A stretch of DNA of 64,000 nt from Ciona savignyi (lineage: Eukaryota; Chordata; Ascidiacea; Phlebobranchia; Cionidae): the NCBI GenBank assembly GCA_000149265.1, contig CH003231.1, positions 5,489-69,488 on the forward strand, read 5' to 3'. The notes under the pieces were generated by a model. That model saw nothing but the letters and a program-made list of their open reading frames with translations, was not told the origin of the DNA and made no database searches. Shown in pieces: positions 10,001 through 21,248 of this stretch (the stretch's first letter is position 1; each line of letters begins with the position of its first letter). Both the position numbers and the translations under genes were made by a program.

Positions 10001-11068
10001 GTAGTCTAGAATATTCTAGAATAATACATTTCGAATCCTATTCTAGAATGTTTTACTGTTTATTTAAATTTGCTACGATGTGCAAATATTTTCCCAATAA
10101 AAAATAGATACTGGGAAGTATATGAATATTAATTAAGTGTAGAGAACTAGCAATATGCTCTATACAGTGTTGTGAGAAATTTAAGACTTACCGGTACTCA
10201 ATCAACATTCCCCCTTAACGTAAGTTTTATTGAAAATTATATTAAATTAATTACTATAAATTCAACAAAATAAATACCTAAATATTTTTGCATAATTGAA
10301 GGAACGATTTTTGTTGAGCGATGAATCGCAACCGCGATTTTACGTTTTTAATTTCGAATCCTAACTATTATTATGAATATGATCGGTGCGTGGTGAACTG
10401 GTGGTTATGATATGAAATCAAGTCAAACTTACCTCCATTGGTTCGTTTCCTGGTCCCTTCCCTTGATTCCTCACATTTATCTGAACAAACCAAATTTAGA
10501 CAGTTTCAACTTTATAATGTCCGATTAGTAGTCCAGATAAATTCTGGTAGCAACTTTTTAAATTTAAGTTTTAAGCCGAAAAATATTATCATTTTAAATG
10601 AACACACTTAAATGTATAAAAAAAATCATCTGAGCGCTTATGCAAGGTTTAAACCCATGACCTTTCAACTGGGTGAATGTGAAGCAGTTTACCTGATATC
10701 GGTTCCTGATCGTCTAACGACACGACGCCAGAATCCAATGACAACTCGTCATTCGACAGCGGCGAATTTGTGGGGGAACCCCCATTAACCCCCATGGTTA
10801 CCCCTGGGGAGCAGCATTCAACCCCCTCATCAACTTCCCCCATCGTTGGTGCATCGTGGGGGTTCGAATTGAAACTACCCGGGGGTGCGGTGCCTGGATC
10901 CTCATTATCATGGTTCGTTTGTCCAACAATATGTGGTTGGAGGGGGTGTGGGGTGGGGTCGGGTTGTCTGTTTAATTGAATTTCTTCTCCGTGTGTTGAT
11001 TGTTCCATGGATGGACATAGGGGATTGTTGTGTTCCATTTCATTATCAATTTCATCTACTATATCCAT
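7015..11068 (-). CDS. CSRNP: cysteine/serine-rich nuclear protein (CSRNP/AXUD1 family), complete
   Basis: Nuclear DNA-binding protein of the CSRNP family. Seven - strand exons: 10693-11068, 9829-9966, 9583-9713, 8973-9133, 8382-8526, 7894-8029, 7015-7409. Phases match throughout (1482 nt, 493 aa). Exon 1 is acidic and Ser/Pro-rich. Exon 2 holds VKIYFFPRRQSFVTVPSQGG, a family hallmark. Exon 4 ends in the basic stretch KKRRIMLR. Exons 5-6 carry the cysteine-rich core: SREDCGCDCAGVCSPSTCQC, then SFPCGCSVLGCSNPRGRVEF and a degenerate RTHFLHT-type segment. Exon 7 is a 131-codon Ser/Gln/Asn-rich tail, plausibly an activation region. Intron 4 is partly a 46-bp array, intron 5 mostly a SINE, and intron 6 almost wholly an 18-bp array. 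If intron 6 is retained the protein stops after VFL. Confidence 0.94.
7420..7880. repeat. 18-bp minisatellite filling CSRNP intron 6
   Basis: About 25 units of GATGACATCATAAGCATG with few variants. They occupy nearly all of intron 6 (7410-7893), from the donor GTGGGAATG to the acceptor ATTATTGCAG. The unit is open in one + frame (DDIISM) and in two - frames (DVIHAY, MMSSML). The exon-6 reading frame stops before entering the array, so it is intronic rather than coding. Confidence 0.93.
8095..8377 (+). mobile_element. full-length reference SINE copy inside CSRNP intron 5
   Basis: The best-preserved copy: head GGCCGGTTGGTCTAGCGG (A-box-like), B-box-like GGTTGCAGGTGCGAAAC, body CCTGAACTCAGAGGATTAAT, and tail GGATAAACATGAATATCCTA. 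It makes up about four fifths of intron 5 (8030-8381). Its tail runs to within a few bases of the exon-5 donor. Confidence 0.95.
8521..8822. repeat. 46-bp minisatellite at the acceptor of CSRNP exon 5
   Basis: Six to seven copies of a 46-bp unit (GACATCCTGAATGTTGTTTT ... CATTATCCT), with spacing slightly enlarged in two copies. The first unit overlaps the start of exon 5 (8526). On the - strand each copy repeats the acceptor-like CATCCAG or CATTCAG followed by GATGTC. Confidence 0.93.
9134..9582. other. CSRNP intron 3
   Basis: Contains a C homopolymer tract at 9561-9573 near the donor. No recognised repeat or RNA. Confidence 0.5.
9967..10692. other. CSRNP intron 1
   Basis: AT-rich, with an imperfect TCTAGAATATTCTAGAATA tract near 10003-10030. 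No exon or mobile element recognised. Confidence 0.45.
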
Positions 11069-11539
11069 TCTTGCTATCTAACTATGAAAACAGTATTAGA
11101 AGTGTTGTATTGTGTAAACTATTCCTTAGTTTATTGCGTTGCCTCCGTTGATTTATAATGATTACTCCCTCACGCCCTCGACATTCCTACATTCCCCGCG
11201 CAAGCTAATTGTATATACCACGTGTTTGTTTGCCTGTGTAAGTCAGTTGGTACTCGACAAATTCAGAATACAACAAGAAGGTTATTATTCCACACACTAA
11301 TATTAACTCCAACCACGCCTACTAACTAAGAAAGTTCACTTTTAATCTGAAGATAAACTGAAGTTTTTGTTGTAAAATTGTTCTTAATTCCACCTATGTA
11401 AGCTATTTCACATTGCTCCAGCCCAGTGTAATAATCCGAAAGTGAATCATCCAAAATAAACATCATATCTGGTTATCCACACACTGTAATACATCAATCT
11501 TTCAGTATTCTACTCACGACATTAACAATAAAAACTACG
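11069..11539 (-). promoter_or_regulatory. upstream region of CSRNP
   Basis: Presumed promoter and 5' UTR. On the - strand a TATA-like GGTATATACAATT lies near 11208-11220, about 145 bp before the ATG, next to a CG-containing CTTGCGCGG. Assigned by position only. Confidence 0.3.
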
Positions 11540-11735
11540 TCATGTCCACTGACTGGTTACCATAGCTATTGTGATGTATGTTTGATGGTGTTTAGTTGAT
11601 CCACTAAACCCAGGCAACGCCCATAAGGGCCTTGTCCAATGTGATAGTTGGAAAGGGGTGGGTATCGAACCAGGAATCTACCTGACCCCAACCTTGCCCA
11701 CTATCCACAAGACCACTCAACCTAAATATCAACTA
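11540..11735 (-). mobile_element. divergent tRNA-related SINE
   Basis: Reverse-strand SINE-like sequence with CCACTAAACCCAGGCAACG, GGTATCGAACCAGGAATC (B-box-like) and a tRNA-like end CACAAGACCACTCAACC. It differs enough from the main family to be a separate subfamily. Confidence 0.65.
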
Positions 11736-12664
11736 CATACTTGGGGGGGGGGCAGTGGGTAAATTAGGAGGTGTGGTCCAAATCATCTGTAATGATGGTC
11801 TGAGCTCAAACCACACCTAGTACACCGCGCTTAAAACCCTAATAAACACCGATTCGATTGTTTTAAATAAATTATTTTTAATTCATAGGAGCTTTATAAA
11901 AAATAGCCGACTTAATATACTGATGCGTAAATTATGATCACCAAAAGCCTAATTGTGGACATTTCGAGTATACAGATACCTTTCCTAACTTTCTATTTAA
12001 ATGACTCAACCAAAATATGATAGAATATGTACACACGGTTACCAAATGTCACTTTCCCAACTATATGTGACCTGCACTCAATAACACCAATGTCATCACA
12101 CCTAACAAACGTAGTGGGCATTCATCGAGGTTTCGACAATATACACCTGGCCTGCGTAATGTATAAGTTTGTACAAATTATCTAACCAATTTAGCCATTG
12201 TGGAATAGACATAATTAACCTGATGAAACCGCTTGTTTGCACCAAACCACCTAATTCCTGCCATATCGTCAGCTGTTCACCTTCTTTTAAGCTCTTTGTC
12301 CGATGACGCACTCTCTCTCGCTTTACTTTGTGACGTAACAGATAGTGCGTCATGCGGGCCGCGCACACAGAAATAACACAACCCGCGATTCGAAGTGACC
12401 AACCAACAATACGTCACACATAAGCCACAACATTGAGTATATACATCAACACTGTAATTAGGTTCATATGCAACACACACACGTAATACAACAGCCGGAT
12501 ATAGTCGGATTTACATTATTGACAAAAGATTACACGATAGAGTTGTTTGCTGGGTTGTCTAAAGATGGGCCCACGATAGTTAAATCGTAGACTATCATGT
12601 TTGTATTTTCCGAAACGACCTTGGCCTTTAGAATTTTAAAGTTATTGGATAGAACAGTCATGTC
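11736..12664. other. intergenic stretch
   Basis: No recognised gene. A - strand ORF at 12102-12368 has no similarity I can name and no clear gene context. A G homopolymer tract lies at about 11744-11751. Confidence 0.4.
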
Positions 12665-14237
12665 TGTGGGAATCCCACACGTTTATAATTGTAATATTAT
12701 ATATTTTAACAACTAGATCGCGCCATGCCATGTGTCCATATTGTATGCATGGGAACTCGCCATTAATTTCCTGTTTTGGACATTTTAGTCGATGAATTAT
12801 TTCCCGCGAGTTTTCTGATTAACCGCATCCACGCCTCGTGTATACAAACATGTGTTTCCTGTTATGTGTCTTATATAAACTGTATAAGATTTCGTAATAT
12901 CAGAGAGCATTTTAGTTAGTCTTCCCTTAGACTAGCTGCTCTCTCAAAACCCTTACCTATACCTACCTAAGCTATGCCCTGTGTAAAGCGCCTTTCCTTG
13001 CTGCACCTTGCGTAAAAACCCAATAAAATACCTCACTTCTGTTCACCCTTCTTTTACCCTTGCTCAAAACCCGTCAAAAACCAGTTGGTTGCAACATTTT
13101 GTTGACCCCTCGTGTGATTTGAACTCGTATCCTTCCGATATGGAGTCGAATTTCTTTCTTATCTTTCTTTCAATTTTCTGCTTCCTTTCGATTTTTCTTT
13201 CCAGATTCCACAGATAGTCTACAGTCGGACGCGCTCAACCGTTTATTCAATGGATCCTTCGTCAGAGCAAATTGGTCAAGCCATGTCGGTCAAGTTTTCA
13301 AGTTTTCACATGGGTTACGACGAACAATGTATCAGGTGTGCCGTTTTGCACTAGTCTATGTACTGTATCACAATCGTGTTCCGGATGAACAGCGATAAAA
13401 AGGCCTCTCAGCAGCGTGATGAGTCAAAGTCACGGAAGCCTAACTATTGCCCGGCCATTAATGCCGCAATAGGATTTTCTACTTTCAGCATGAAATGGGG
13501 ACCTCGCTTAAGCGAAAAGGGCAGCTTCGAGACAGTGGTATATTTACCACGGAAGTTTATATTTTGTACGTTTGGATCGAGCTGGTCTCGTGTCAAGACC
13601 AAACGACATCTTCAGCCTCCCATTCCAGTGTGTCAACAAGGTTTTTCTACAAGTGTGTGTGTTCGAATCGTATCAATCTGCGTCGTGACCGTTTGACCCA
13701 AGGATTTCAACAAAAGACTGCTTCAGGAGATCCAACCTACGATGACCAACAAACCAATGAACCGTCTGAACATTTAATTCTTTTCAAAATGGACAAAGGG
13801 AAGTGTGTGGGAATCCCACACGTTTATAATTGTAATATTATATATTTTAACAACTAGATCGCGCCATGCCATGTGTCCATATTGTATGCATGGGAACTCG
13901 CCATTAATTTCCTGTTTTGGACATTTTAGTCGATGAATTATTTCCCGCGAGTTTTCTGATTAACCGCATCCACGCCTCGTGTATACAAACATGTGTTTCC
14001 TGTTATGTGTCTTATATAAACTGTATAAGATTTCGTAATATCAGAGAGCATTTTAGTTAGTCTTCCCTTAGACTAGCTGCTCTCTCAAAACCCTTACCTA
14101 TACCTACCTAAGCTATGCCCTGTGTAAAGCGCCTTTCCTTGCTGCACCTTGCGTAAAAACCCAATAAAATACCTCACCTCTGTTCACCCTTCTTTTACCC
14201 TTGCTCAAAACCCGTCAAAAACCAGTTGGTTGCAACA
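12665..14237 (+). mobile_element. complete non-autonomous LTR element (TRIM-like), copy 1
   Basis: Two 432-bp LTRs (12665-13096 and 13806-14237) begin TGTGGGAATCC and end TTGGTTGCAACA. They look almost identical; one difference noticed is ACTTCTG versus ACCTCTG. The outer flanks share the 4-bp target duplication TGTC (12661-12664 and 14238-14241). After the left LTR comes TTTTGTTGACCCCTCGTGTG, a possible primer-binding site like those of BEL/Pao elements (inference). A purine tract GGACAAAGGGAAG precedes the right LTR. The roughly 710-bp interior has no gag or pol, so mobility would need a helper. ORFs inside are short and not credible. Confidence 0.93.
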
Positions 14238-14869
14238 TGTCTATCCCCGTAAACTTGTAAACGCCAGTTAATGCCCCCACCTTCGGGTTAAAAGAGCTGC
14301 CATAATGTGCTGTGTTTGATTGAGATGCCCAAGTTCGGAGAAGCATTCACTGGATTAAGAAAGGACGCTTTTACGAAGAACAAAACCGAATTTCGATCTT
14401 AAAATATTTCACCAGTGACGACACAATTTTGCACCAAACTTAATTTTTAGAATTTCTTGTTCCACATAAATCTTCTGAAGCCAGCTACCCCTCACTATTG
14501 GGTCGTGCTTGTACACTTTCTTTAAGATTTAATTTTATTTATTTTATTTTGCAGTTTTCGGCCGTAATTTGTTTTTATTTTGATAAATGTAACGGCCACG
14601 TTATCCCCCCCCCCCGCTATACCGTGTGTATCCGCTGCTGTTCTTTAACTACTTTAGTTTTGGCGTTTTATCCTTAATTTTACCAATTAACTTTTTTGTA
14701 ATGAAGGAGCAAAAAGTAAATTAAACTACCAAGCTACTCGTTGGAGCAAAATGATATAGGCCAACCAATATATACTTTTCAACTGACAAAAATGGAATGG
14801 TGGTACACATGTAGCTATGTAACCACCACGTAAGTTTTAGTTTTTTTTTTATATATTAACCCGTTCGCA
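14238..14869. other. intergenic stretch
   Basis: Contains a C tract near 14607-14616. Nothing else recognised. Confidence 0.4.
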
Positions 14870-15445
14870 GGGTCATGGTGCTCCGTAGGTTATAAGCGTC
14901 GGCGTGCAGGTTGGTTAAAACCAAAAGCAGTCGCTGACTTAGTTAGTTGTGTCTTTGGGCATTTAGCGAAGATATCCGAAACCTAGCGAATTAGTTGGTG
15001 TAATTAAAACAGTAGGGAATGTCTTAATAACATACACAACGAACTGCAATAGCTCCGGTAACCGCGACGGTGGACGCGATGTGGGATAGGATAGGATAGA
15101 ATATTCATCTTTATCCCTGTGAATGGGAAAACCAAGGGGGTTAACACACGGGCAATCGTCAGATCCCCTCGCGCCCATCGTCGGGTTAACGGAGCTATTG
15201 CAGTCGTGTTGTGTATGATAGAAACATTCTTTTTAATTTGGTAGAACCCATTAATCCACTGAGTTCAGGTAATGTCCGTAAAGTGCCTTGCCCAAGGACA
15301 CAACCGACTAGCTAGCGACCAGGTTCACACCTTCAACCTTTCTATTAAAAGGCGACGCACTTAACCGTTAGACCAACGGGCCGGACAAATGATGATCTGA
15401 CGATTGCCCGTGTAATAAATCTCCTTGCATTTTTCCATTTACAGT
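14870..15445 (+). mobile_element. SINE (+) interrupted by a second SINE (-)
   Basis: A divergent + copy runs from 14870 to about 15083 and resumes at about 15385-15445 (GATCTGACGATTGCCCGTGT). Between them (15084-15384) is a near full-length - copy from tail to head (CCGTTAGACCAACGGGCCGG). Confidence 0.85.
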
Positions 15446-15785
15446 TTACAGAGAGAAAAGACTCGAAATAAAACTTGCTATAAAAAGTTAAAAAACAGGA
15501 AAATGCGGCAAAACAAGAGCAATTAACGCGTACAGACCTAAATCAATTCGATAAATAGACCGGCTTTAGGATAAAGGGTCTGTCCCGGACAGCGTGCCCA
15601 AAATAGAAAAAAATCCCTTTAGTGAAAAGTGAAAAGAAATTTTAGTGAAAAGTTTTAAGTTAAACACTAACCAAAGCTGAATTAACTGTCATATCTTGTA
15701 TAGGATAAACATTGTTTTATACTTTTTGAACTTAATTTATAAAAGGCAAACGCAAATAAATATTTTGATTGGTTTCTACCTTGCT
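15446..15785. other. intergenic stretch
   Basis: AT-rich, no recognised feature. Confidence 0.35.
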
Positions 15786-16680
15786 ATTTCGCAGACCGGT
15801 TAGACCAGTTGGTTAGAGCGTCATAGGTCAGGCGAGACCTGGTCGATTGTTCCCATTAGGTCGACTAGAATAGGATATTCATTATGTTTATCCTGTAGCA
15901 TTTCGTATAGTATAAATTTGTTTTAATTTATGTCTAAAATATTTTGTATTTTAACGTCGTTTTTTTACGTTTCAAGTTTACCGACTCTCACGTTTTATTA
16001 CTTTGTACGTAATTATCACCTTGTACGGGCCTTTGTATTTCCTCTGGTTTATTAACATAGTTTTTCCACCTAATTCCCCACAGTTAGTCAAACGTGCAGA
16101 TGTGAAAAGTCTCGCACGTAAACTTTTCGCACCTTGTAAATTCCCTATATATTCTGGAAATTTATATAACCTAATAAACCTACAATAACGTACTTGAGAT
16201 AACTTGCGTCATGCTGTATAACGTACCTTAGAGTATACAACTGCCGTCATGCTGAATGACGTATTAAGTAACTTGAGTCGCAAATTAACCGTATATTGAA
16301 TAAGACGCAGAATATAACTAAAGTGAATCAAGAGTTATAGACTTCGAGTTTGAGATTATGACTGTACAAATCGTGGCTACAATAATTATTTGTAGGCGAT
16401 CTGTGGAGAGTAAATTTATAGACTGCGTAGCTCGCCAGAGACCGTAAGGCAGCCGGCTAAACAAGCTTAGCCAACTCTCCAGCATCTAGCTTTAAAGAGC
16501 GCGAGCCCACAATCCCAGTGAATAAAAAAACCAAGGGGGTTACTACACGGTAAGATCACCTCGCGTCCATCGTCGGGTTACCGAAGCTATTGCAGTGTGT
16601 TTTATATGATAGACACGTTTTTAGACTTTAATTTGGTAGAACCCATTAATCCGCTGGGTTCAGGCAATTGCAGAAAAAGG
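15786..16680 (-). mobile_element. SINE remnants split by a solo LTR
   Basis: A - strand SINE tail (GGATATTCATTATGTTTATCC) ends at 15893 and the body resumes at 16512 (ATCCCAGTGAATAAAAAAACC) through about 16675. Between them lies the solo LTR. A tRNA-like head fragment in + orientation is at 15796-15830. Confidence 0.8.
15894..16511 (+). mobile_element. 618-bp solo LTR with 4-bp target duplication
   Basis: Begins TGTAGCATTTCGTATAG and ends GCGCGAGCCCACA (TG...CA ends). Flanked by ATCC at 15890-15893 and 16512-16515. A second full copy with the same ends and nearly the same length (617 bp) lies in reverse at 48473-49089, which fixes the boundaries. It split a SINE, so the pre-insertion state can be inferred. 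Confidence 0.88.
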
Positions 16681-16997
16681 GCGAATCAAAACACTTGAAC
16701 AGGGAAAACTCATTTAAACACGTTTTTAAGCAAATATTTTATATTTAGTCTGATCATGAATTGGTTTAAAATGCAGTATATAATACGTTAGTAATTGGTG
16801 CGATTTCTTTAAATCAATGGATTCACTCGCGAGTTCCCAGCGGATTTATTGTATTTTGGTAAATGGGGAAGGGGAAGCCCCTTAGGACTTCAGTAATTTG
16901 TATTTGTTAAAGCAATAGATATCCTGGGGACTCTGTACCAAAGAACTTTGGTGAACTTTGTGAATGTAGTTTACATATCTGGCAGACTGCTATCGTT
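16681..16997. other. region upstream of COMMD5
   Basis: Likely promoter and 5' UTR side of COMMD5. No clear TATA box. Confidence 0.4.
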
Positions 16998-19948
16998 ATG
17001 TCTGGTATTAATGAACAGATTAATTTCATTGGTTCTCGTGTTCCAACCGAGGTTGTACAGCTTGCTAAATGTTTACGGAAGTTCGATGTTGATTCGTTTG
17101 ACCGATTGGTGAAAGGTATGGAGTTTGTGATAGTATTTGAATAACTAAGTCATAAAAGGATATTCATGTTTATCCCTGTGAATGGGAAAACCAAGAGGGT
17201 TAACACACGGACAATCGTCAGTTTACCTCGCACCCATCGTCGGGTTACCGGAGCTATTGCAGTGTGTTGTGTATGATTTTTAAAATGTTTCTTCAAATCG
17301 GTAGAACCCAAGAAATCACTAGGTTTTAGCAATGTCTGTTCAGTGTTTTGCCCAAGGACACAAACGACTAGCTAGCTACCAGTTTCGAACCCCAAACCTT
17401 CTGGTTGAAAGACGTCGCATCATGGAAGTTTAGATGTGAAGATTTTTTCATACATAGGTGCCCAATTTCCACAATTAAGTTATTTAATCCAGGCCTAACT
17501 TATTTTTTACTAAATATCAAGTGAAACAACTAATTGAATCTGTAATCTACAACATTTTGTGATCAAAGCCTAATCATTTAGAAAGGGGGCCTCTAATTAA
17601 AACAGAATCGCTTGGACCGCTTGAAACCCTAACCCTCTAAGCAATCCAAGCGATCCTGTAGTAATTAGGGTGCCATTTAAAAAGTACTGGAAAAATACTA
17701 AATTTAAAATCCATTAATAATTTGCCTGGACAAGCTGTTAAAATCTCCTGACTCACTTTGGGTGACAGGAAATGTCCTTACATGATGTTGCTGAATATTT
17801 CCCCAAACCCACTGACTTAAGTTTATTTTGCAAGGTTATTCCTATATATTAAAGGATTCTTTGTGGGGTACAGTATCAGTGAAATAGAATTTATTGCTTT
17901 AACTTTCCACCTATCTCTTATTTCTTATATTTTTACCTAGTGCTTGAACTTTAACCAGGGGTTGATTTTATTTGTCGAACTTAGAAATTACCTTTCATAA
18001 GTCCGGCCGGTTAGCCTGGCGGTTAAGTACGTCGGCTTTCAATTGAAAGGTTGCAGGTGCGATACTGGTCGCTAGCTAGTCGGTTGTGTCCTTGGGTAAG
18101 GCACTTTACGGACATTACCCAGCGGATTAACGGGTTTCACTAAATTGAAGGAACATGTGAATCATACACAACACACTGCAATATCTCAGGTAACCCGACG
18201 ATGGCCGCGAGGTGATCTGATGATTGTCCGTGTGTTAACTCCCTTGGTTTTCCCATTCAGGGGGATAAACATGAATATCCTATCCTATAAGCAAATCGCT
18301 ATCCTGGTGTGGGTATCCCTTGCATAGAGTAGCTGTTTAACCCATTGTTATAACAATCCCACCCCAGCTGCTGTAGGAATGGTGGGTGCAAGTTCCACCG
18401 ATGCATCGCGATTTAAAAGTTTGACCGAAGAGATACCAAAGGAAGATATAACGAACTGTTACATGGGTATTCACACAATAATCAGGCGAGCAATGAGGCA
18501 ACCCCAGCATTTGATGAAAAAATCATCGTTCAAAAAAGATTTGACTGAAATTAGGTATGGAATATAGAGGAATTGTTAAAACACAATTCAATAGTTAAAA
18601 GTCCGACCTAGGAGTTTAGTGCATTAGGGCGTTGCCTTTCAGCGGGAAGGTCGCAGGTTCGAAACTGGACACTAGCTATTCAGTTGTGTCTTTGGGAGAG
18701 ACACTTAACGGACATTGCATGAGCCCAGATTAACGGATTCTTCTAAATTGAACGAGCGTGTCTATCATACACAACGCACTGCTAACCTGATGGTGGGCGC
18801 GAGGTGATCTGATGATTGCCTGTGTGTTAAAACATAAATATCCTATAAAATGAATGCTACATCTTCTATTATTACAATTCAACATGTGTCGACCAACTAT
18901 GGGTATTGTTTGTTCTAGAATCCCTGAATTATTCCACGCTTCATTGATCGAAGCAGTGTTCGGTGATGCACGTCACACAGATGATGATGTCACAAATGAT
19001 GATTGTGACATCACAAAGCTGAGATGGAGAGTGGACGTTGGGATTTCCTCGACTTCGGTGAACCGTCTCATGAGCGCCACCTTGCTGCTGAATGTTGCCG
19101 ACCACAGGGGGGAGCACCACACAATAGAGGTATTCACATATGTGTTTGAAGGTCGGTCGTGTGGCCGAATGGTTAGCGACACATATACCGACTCCCATAA
19201 AAACCGTCCTAGTGACCAGCCCATCATGGGTTCGAAACTTGGCTCGGATAAAAATAAATAAAAAACTATATGTTTGCTGGTCGTCATCTACTGTAATCAC
19301 TTCATATGCGTTATGTTGCATTCTATGGTTGTTTGCATGGGTGCGTTGTATGCACAAAGTGACTGAAGTGATTTCTTCCTAATTATCATGTCCGACTGGT
19401 TACTTAGGTGGTCCACATTGTGGCTATTTAATGGAAACTGAAATGTTATTTTAGGTATTTTTGTCTGAAGCGTTTCTTTTATAATAGGCATCACTTAATC
19501 AGTCTGGTGCGCGTGTTTTACGTTGATTGTTTTATTATAGCGGCTTTAAATTCAGTTCTGTACTTTACGTTTGCCTTTACTTGTATTTTTCACGACATTA
19601 CGTTTATTTTTGTTAGTTACTAAATTACTTGTTTTACAGCGCCAAGTTAAGTTATAAGTTTGTTTAAACTTTTAATAAAGTCAAAAATTAGAGTAGAAAC
19701 CATCATGGTGTGTTTTACTGAAATTGTTTAAACTAATTATTCTACATATGTAACACAATAAAATAATTAGTGAAGGTGTAAAAAATTCTTATGATTGTCT
19801 GTTTAATTTGTCATGTATTGAACCACAACCCCCCATCCCCCCACAGGTTTCCAAGGAGAAATTCCATGAACTGAGACTAGGTGTTGCCGAAGTGCTCAAT
19901 TACATGCAGCAACTTGAAAAGCGATCGATATTTAAAGTGGATTCGTGA
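16998..19948 (+). CDS. COMMD5: COMM domain-containing protein 5, complete
   Basis: Member of the ten-protein COMMD (Commander) complex acting in endosomal cargo recycling. Four exons: 16998-17115, 18368-18554, 18919-19129, 19847-19948. Phases agree (618 nt, 205 aa; human COMMD5 is about 224). The N-terminal segment NFIGSRVPTEVVQLAKCL matches the COMMD5 start. The helical HN domain ends with MGIHTIIRRAMRQP. The C-terminal COMM domain begins with LRWRVDVGISSTSVNRLM and finishes in exon 4 with FHELRLGVAEVLNYMQQLEK. Introns carry one SINE each at 17157, 18005 and 18601. COMMD5 is preferred to other COMMDs because the whole length aligns with it in order. Confidence 0.93.
17157..17425 (-). mobile_element. 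SINE copy in COMMD5 intron 1
   Basis: Reverse-strand, near full length; the head is degraded (GGTTGAAAGACGTCGCATCA). Confidence 0.88.
17588..17673. mobile_element. short palindromic MITE-like element
   Basis: About 86 bp with inverted arms: GGCCTCTAATTAAAACAG... and, in reverse complement, GGCACCCTAATTACTACAG..., each followed by GATCGCTTGGA-like sequence. One matching arm occurs at 47716-47762 beside a GGTTAG repeat, so the GGTTAG repeats may be the core of a longer family member. Confidence 0.65.
18005..18288 (+). mobile_element. full-length SINE in COMMD5 intron 1
   Basis: Head GGCCGGTTAGCCTGGCGGTT, B-box-like GGTTGCAGGTGCGATAC, tail ATAAACATGAATATCCTATCC. Confidence 0.93.
18601..18846 (+). 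mobile_element. divergent SINE in COMMD5 intron 2
   Basis: Older copy with GGTCGCAGGTTCGAAAC as B-box-like segment. It ends about 70 bp before the acceptor of exon 3. Confidence 0.85.
19155..19260 (+). mobile_element. second tRNA-like SINE family, copy 1
   Basis: GTGGCCGAATGGTTAG (A-box-like) and CATGGGTTCGAAACTTGG (B-box-like) followed by an A-rich tail. Related copies lie at 23.85 kb and 51.7 kb. It lies in COMMD5 intron 3. Confidence 0.65.
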
Positions 19949-20745
19949 AATGAGATGTTGCAAGCTGACTTCATTCTAATGTGATCATTATTTATCTTCA
20001 AAGTGAAAAATAATATGTATGTGTGTTCAGGCGCTATGGTGTAACTTTTATACCGTACGATATCGCTATTAATCTAATATGGAACATTAGGTTTATTTTA
20101 TTTGGATGGGCAAAAGGAAATTAGCAAATGCTCACCAAAAGTATGGAAACTAATTCTAACCCTGTTTCCAACACTAATCCCTACCCTGGAACTAATCAGC
20201 CCTAAATCTAACGTCCTAAATTTCTTTAATACTTATTATATAAAAATTATTTTTATTTTGTATTTACCCATAAATTGTATTCTTATATGGAAACTAGTTA
20301 TGTAACCTCTAATCACCTTTAGTCCTTGAAATTTCGTGAAACTAAATATAATAACTATTTTCACATAACGTTAATAACAATACCATTTGGTATGAAAGTT
20401 ATTCCATATTGCCCTACCATGCATTATTGTTTGTTTTTTAACTTTCTAAAGTTGAATTATCATTATAACATGGTCCTTATGTTGTATTTGATTGGAGTTC
20501 TGTTGATTTGGTATCAGTGATTGATTTCATATTTACACACTTATTACGTGCAATAAATAATCTAAACTTACTGTTGTTTTTTGGAGATCTTGATTTTAAA
20601 TAAAGTAATCGCTGTTCAATAAAGCAACTAACGAAAAGGTGCATAAATAATGTTTAATTGAATTCTTTAAAATTAAAATCGCATTATTAATTACAAAGTA
20701 TCAATAGTACCATGTTATGTATAAATAAATCGCAAAAATAAAAAT
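19949..20745. other. intergenic stretch between COMMD5 and tRNA-Arg
   Basis: AT-rich. A reverse copy of the GGTTAG-type repeat (GGAAACTAATTCTAACCCTG) is at 20139-20215. No gene recognised. Confidence 0.5.
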
Positions 20746-20818
20746 CGATCCTGCCAGGACTCGAACCTGGAATCTCCTGATTCGTAGTCAGGCGCCTTAT
20801 CCATTGGGCCACAGGACC
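20746..20818 (-). tRNA. tRNA-Arg(ACG)
   Basis: A 73-nt cloverleaf on the - strand. Acceptor arm GGTCCTG pairs with CAGGATC with one G-U pair; discriminator base G. The anticodon loop is CTGACTACGAATCAG with anticodon ACG. The T arm is CCAGGTTCGAGTCCTGG and the A box TGGCCCAATGG. A T-run (+ strand A's at 20740-20744) follows as RNA polymerase III terminator. No intron. Confidence 0.97.
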
Positions 20819-21014
20819 ATTACGTTTAATCGAGTTGAATAATCGCTTATATCGGTTGGTCGCAATAGTTTTGTTTTTCAAAAATTTGGAAATATATAAA
20901 TAAAGTTTACTGCATGCAATATATGATAATACAATATAGAATATTGATTGTATGATAGTTTTTAAATATGCAAGACAAATAATTTACAAGATCTGCTATA
21001 ATTCCTTAAGTAAA

Positions 21015-21215
21015 GTCGACCGTATAGCTTTGTCTGTTAGTGCGACGTTTTACAGCCGTAAGGTTGCAGATTCGAAACTTGTGGCTATAGCTAGTCGGTT
21101 GTGTCCTAGGACAAATAACTTAACACACACTGCGGGTTTTTGGGTTCTATCAAATTGAAAGAATATCCTAATCATATACAACACACTGCAATAGCGCCTG
21201 AATATCCTATCCGCA
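21015..21215 (+). mobile_element. degraded SINE
   Basis: Keeps GTCGGTTGTGTCCTAGGACA and ACAACACACTGCAATAGC; several internal deletions. Confidence 0.8.
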
Positions 21216-21248
21216 TTTAATGAATCTATGGTGTATTTTGTCATAGTA

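Noticed and set aside
12102..12480. - strand ORFs upstream of CSRNP
   Set aside because: No similarity, no splice context and no supporting signals; likely chance.
20687..20881. 64-codon - strand ORF
   Set aside because: It overlaps tRNA-Arg on the same strand and is its by-product.
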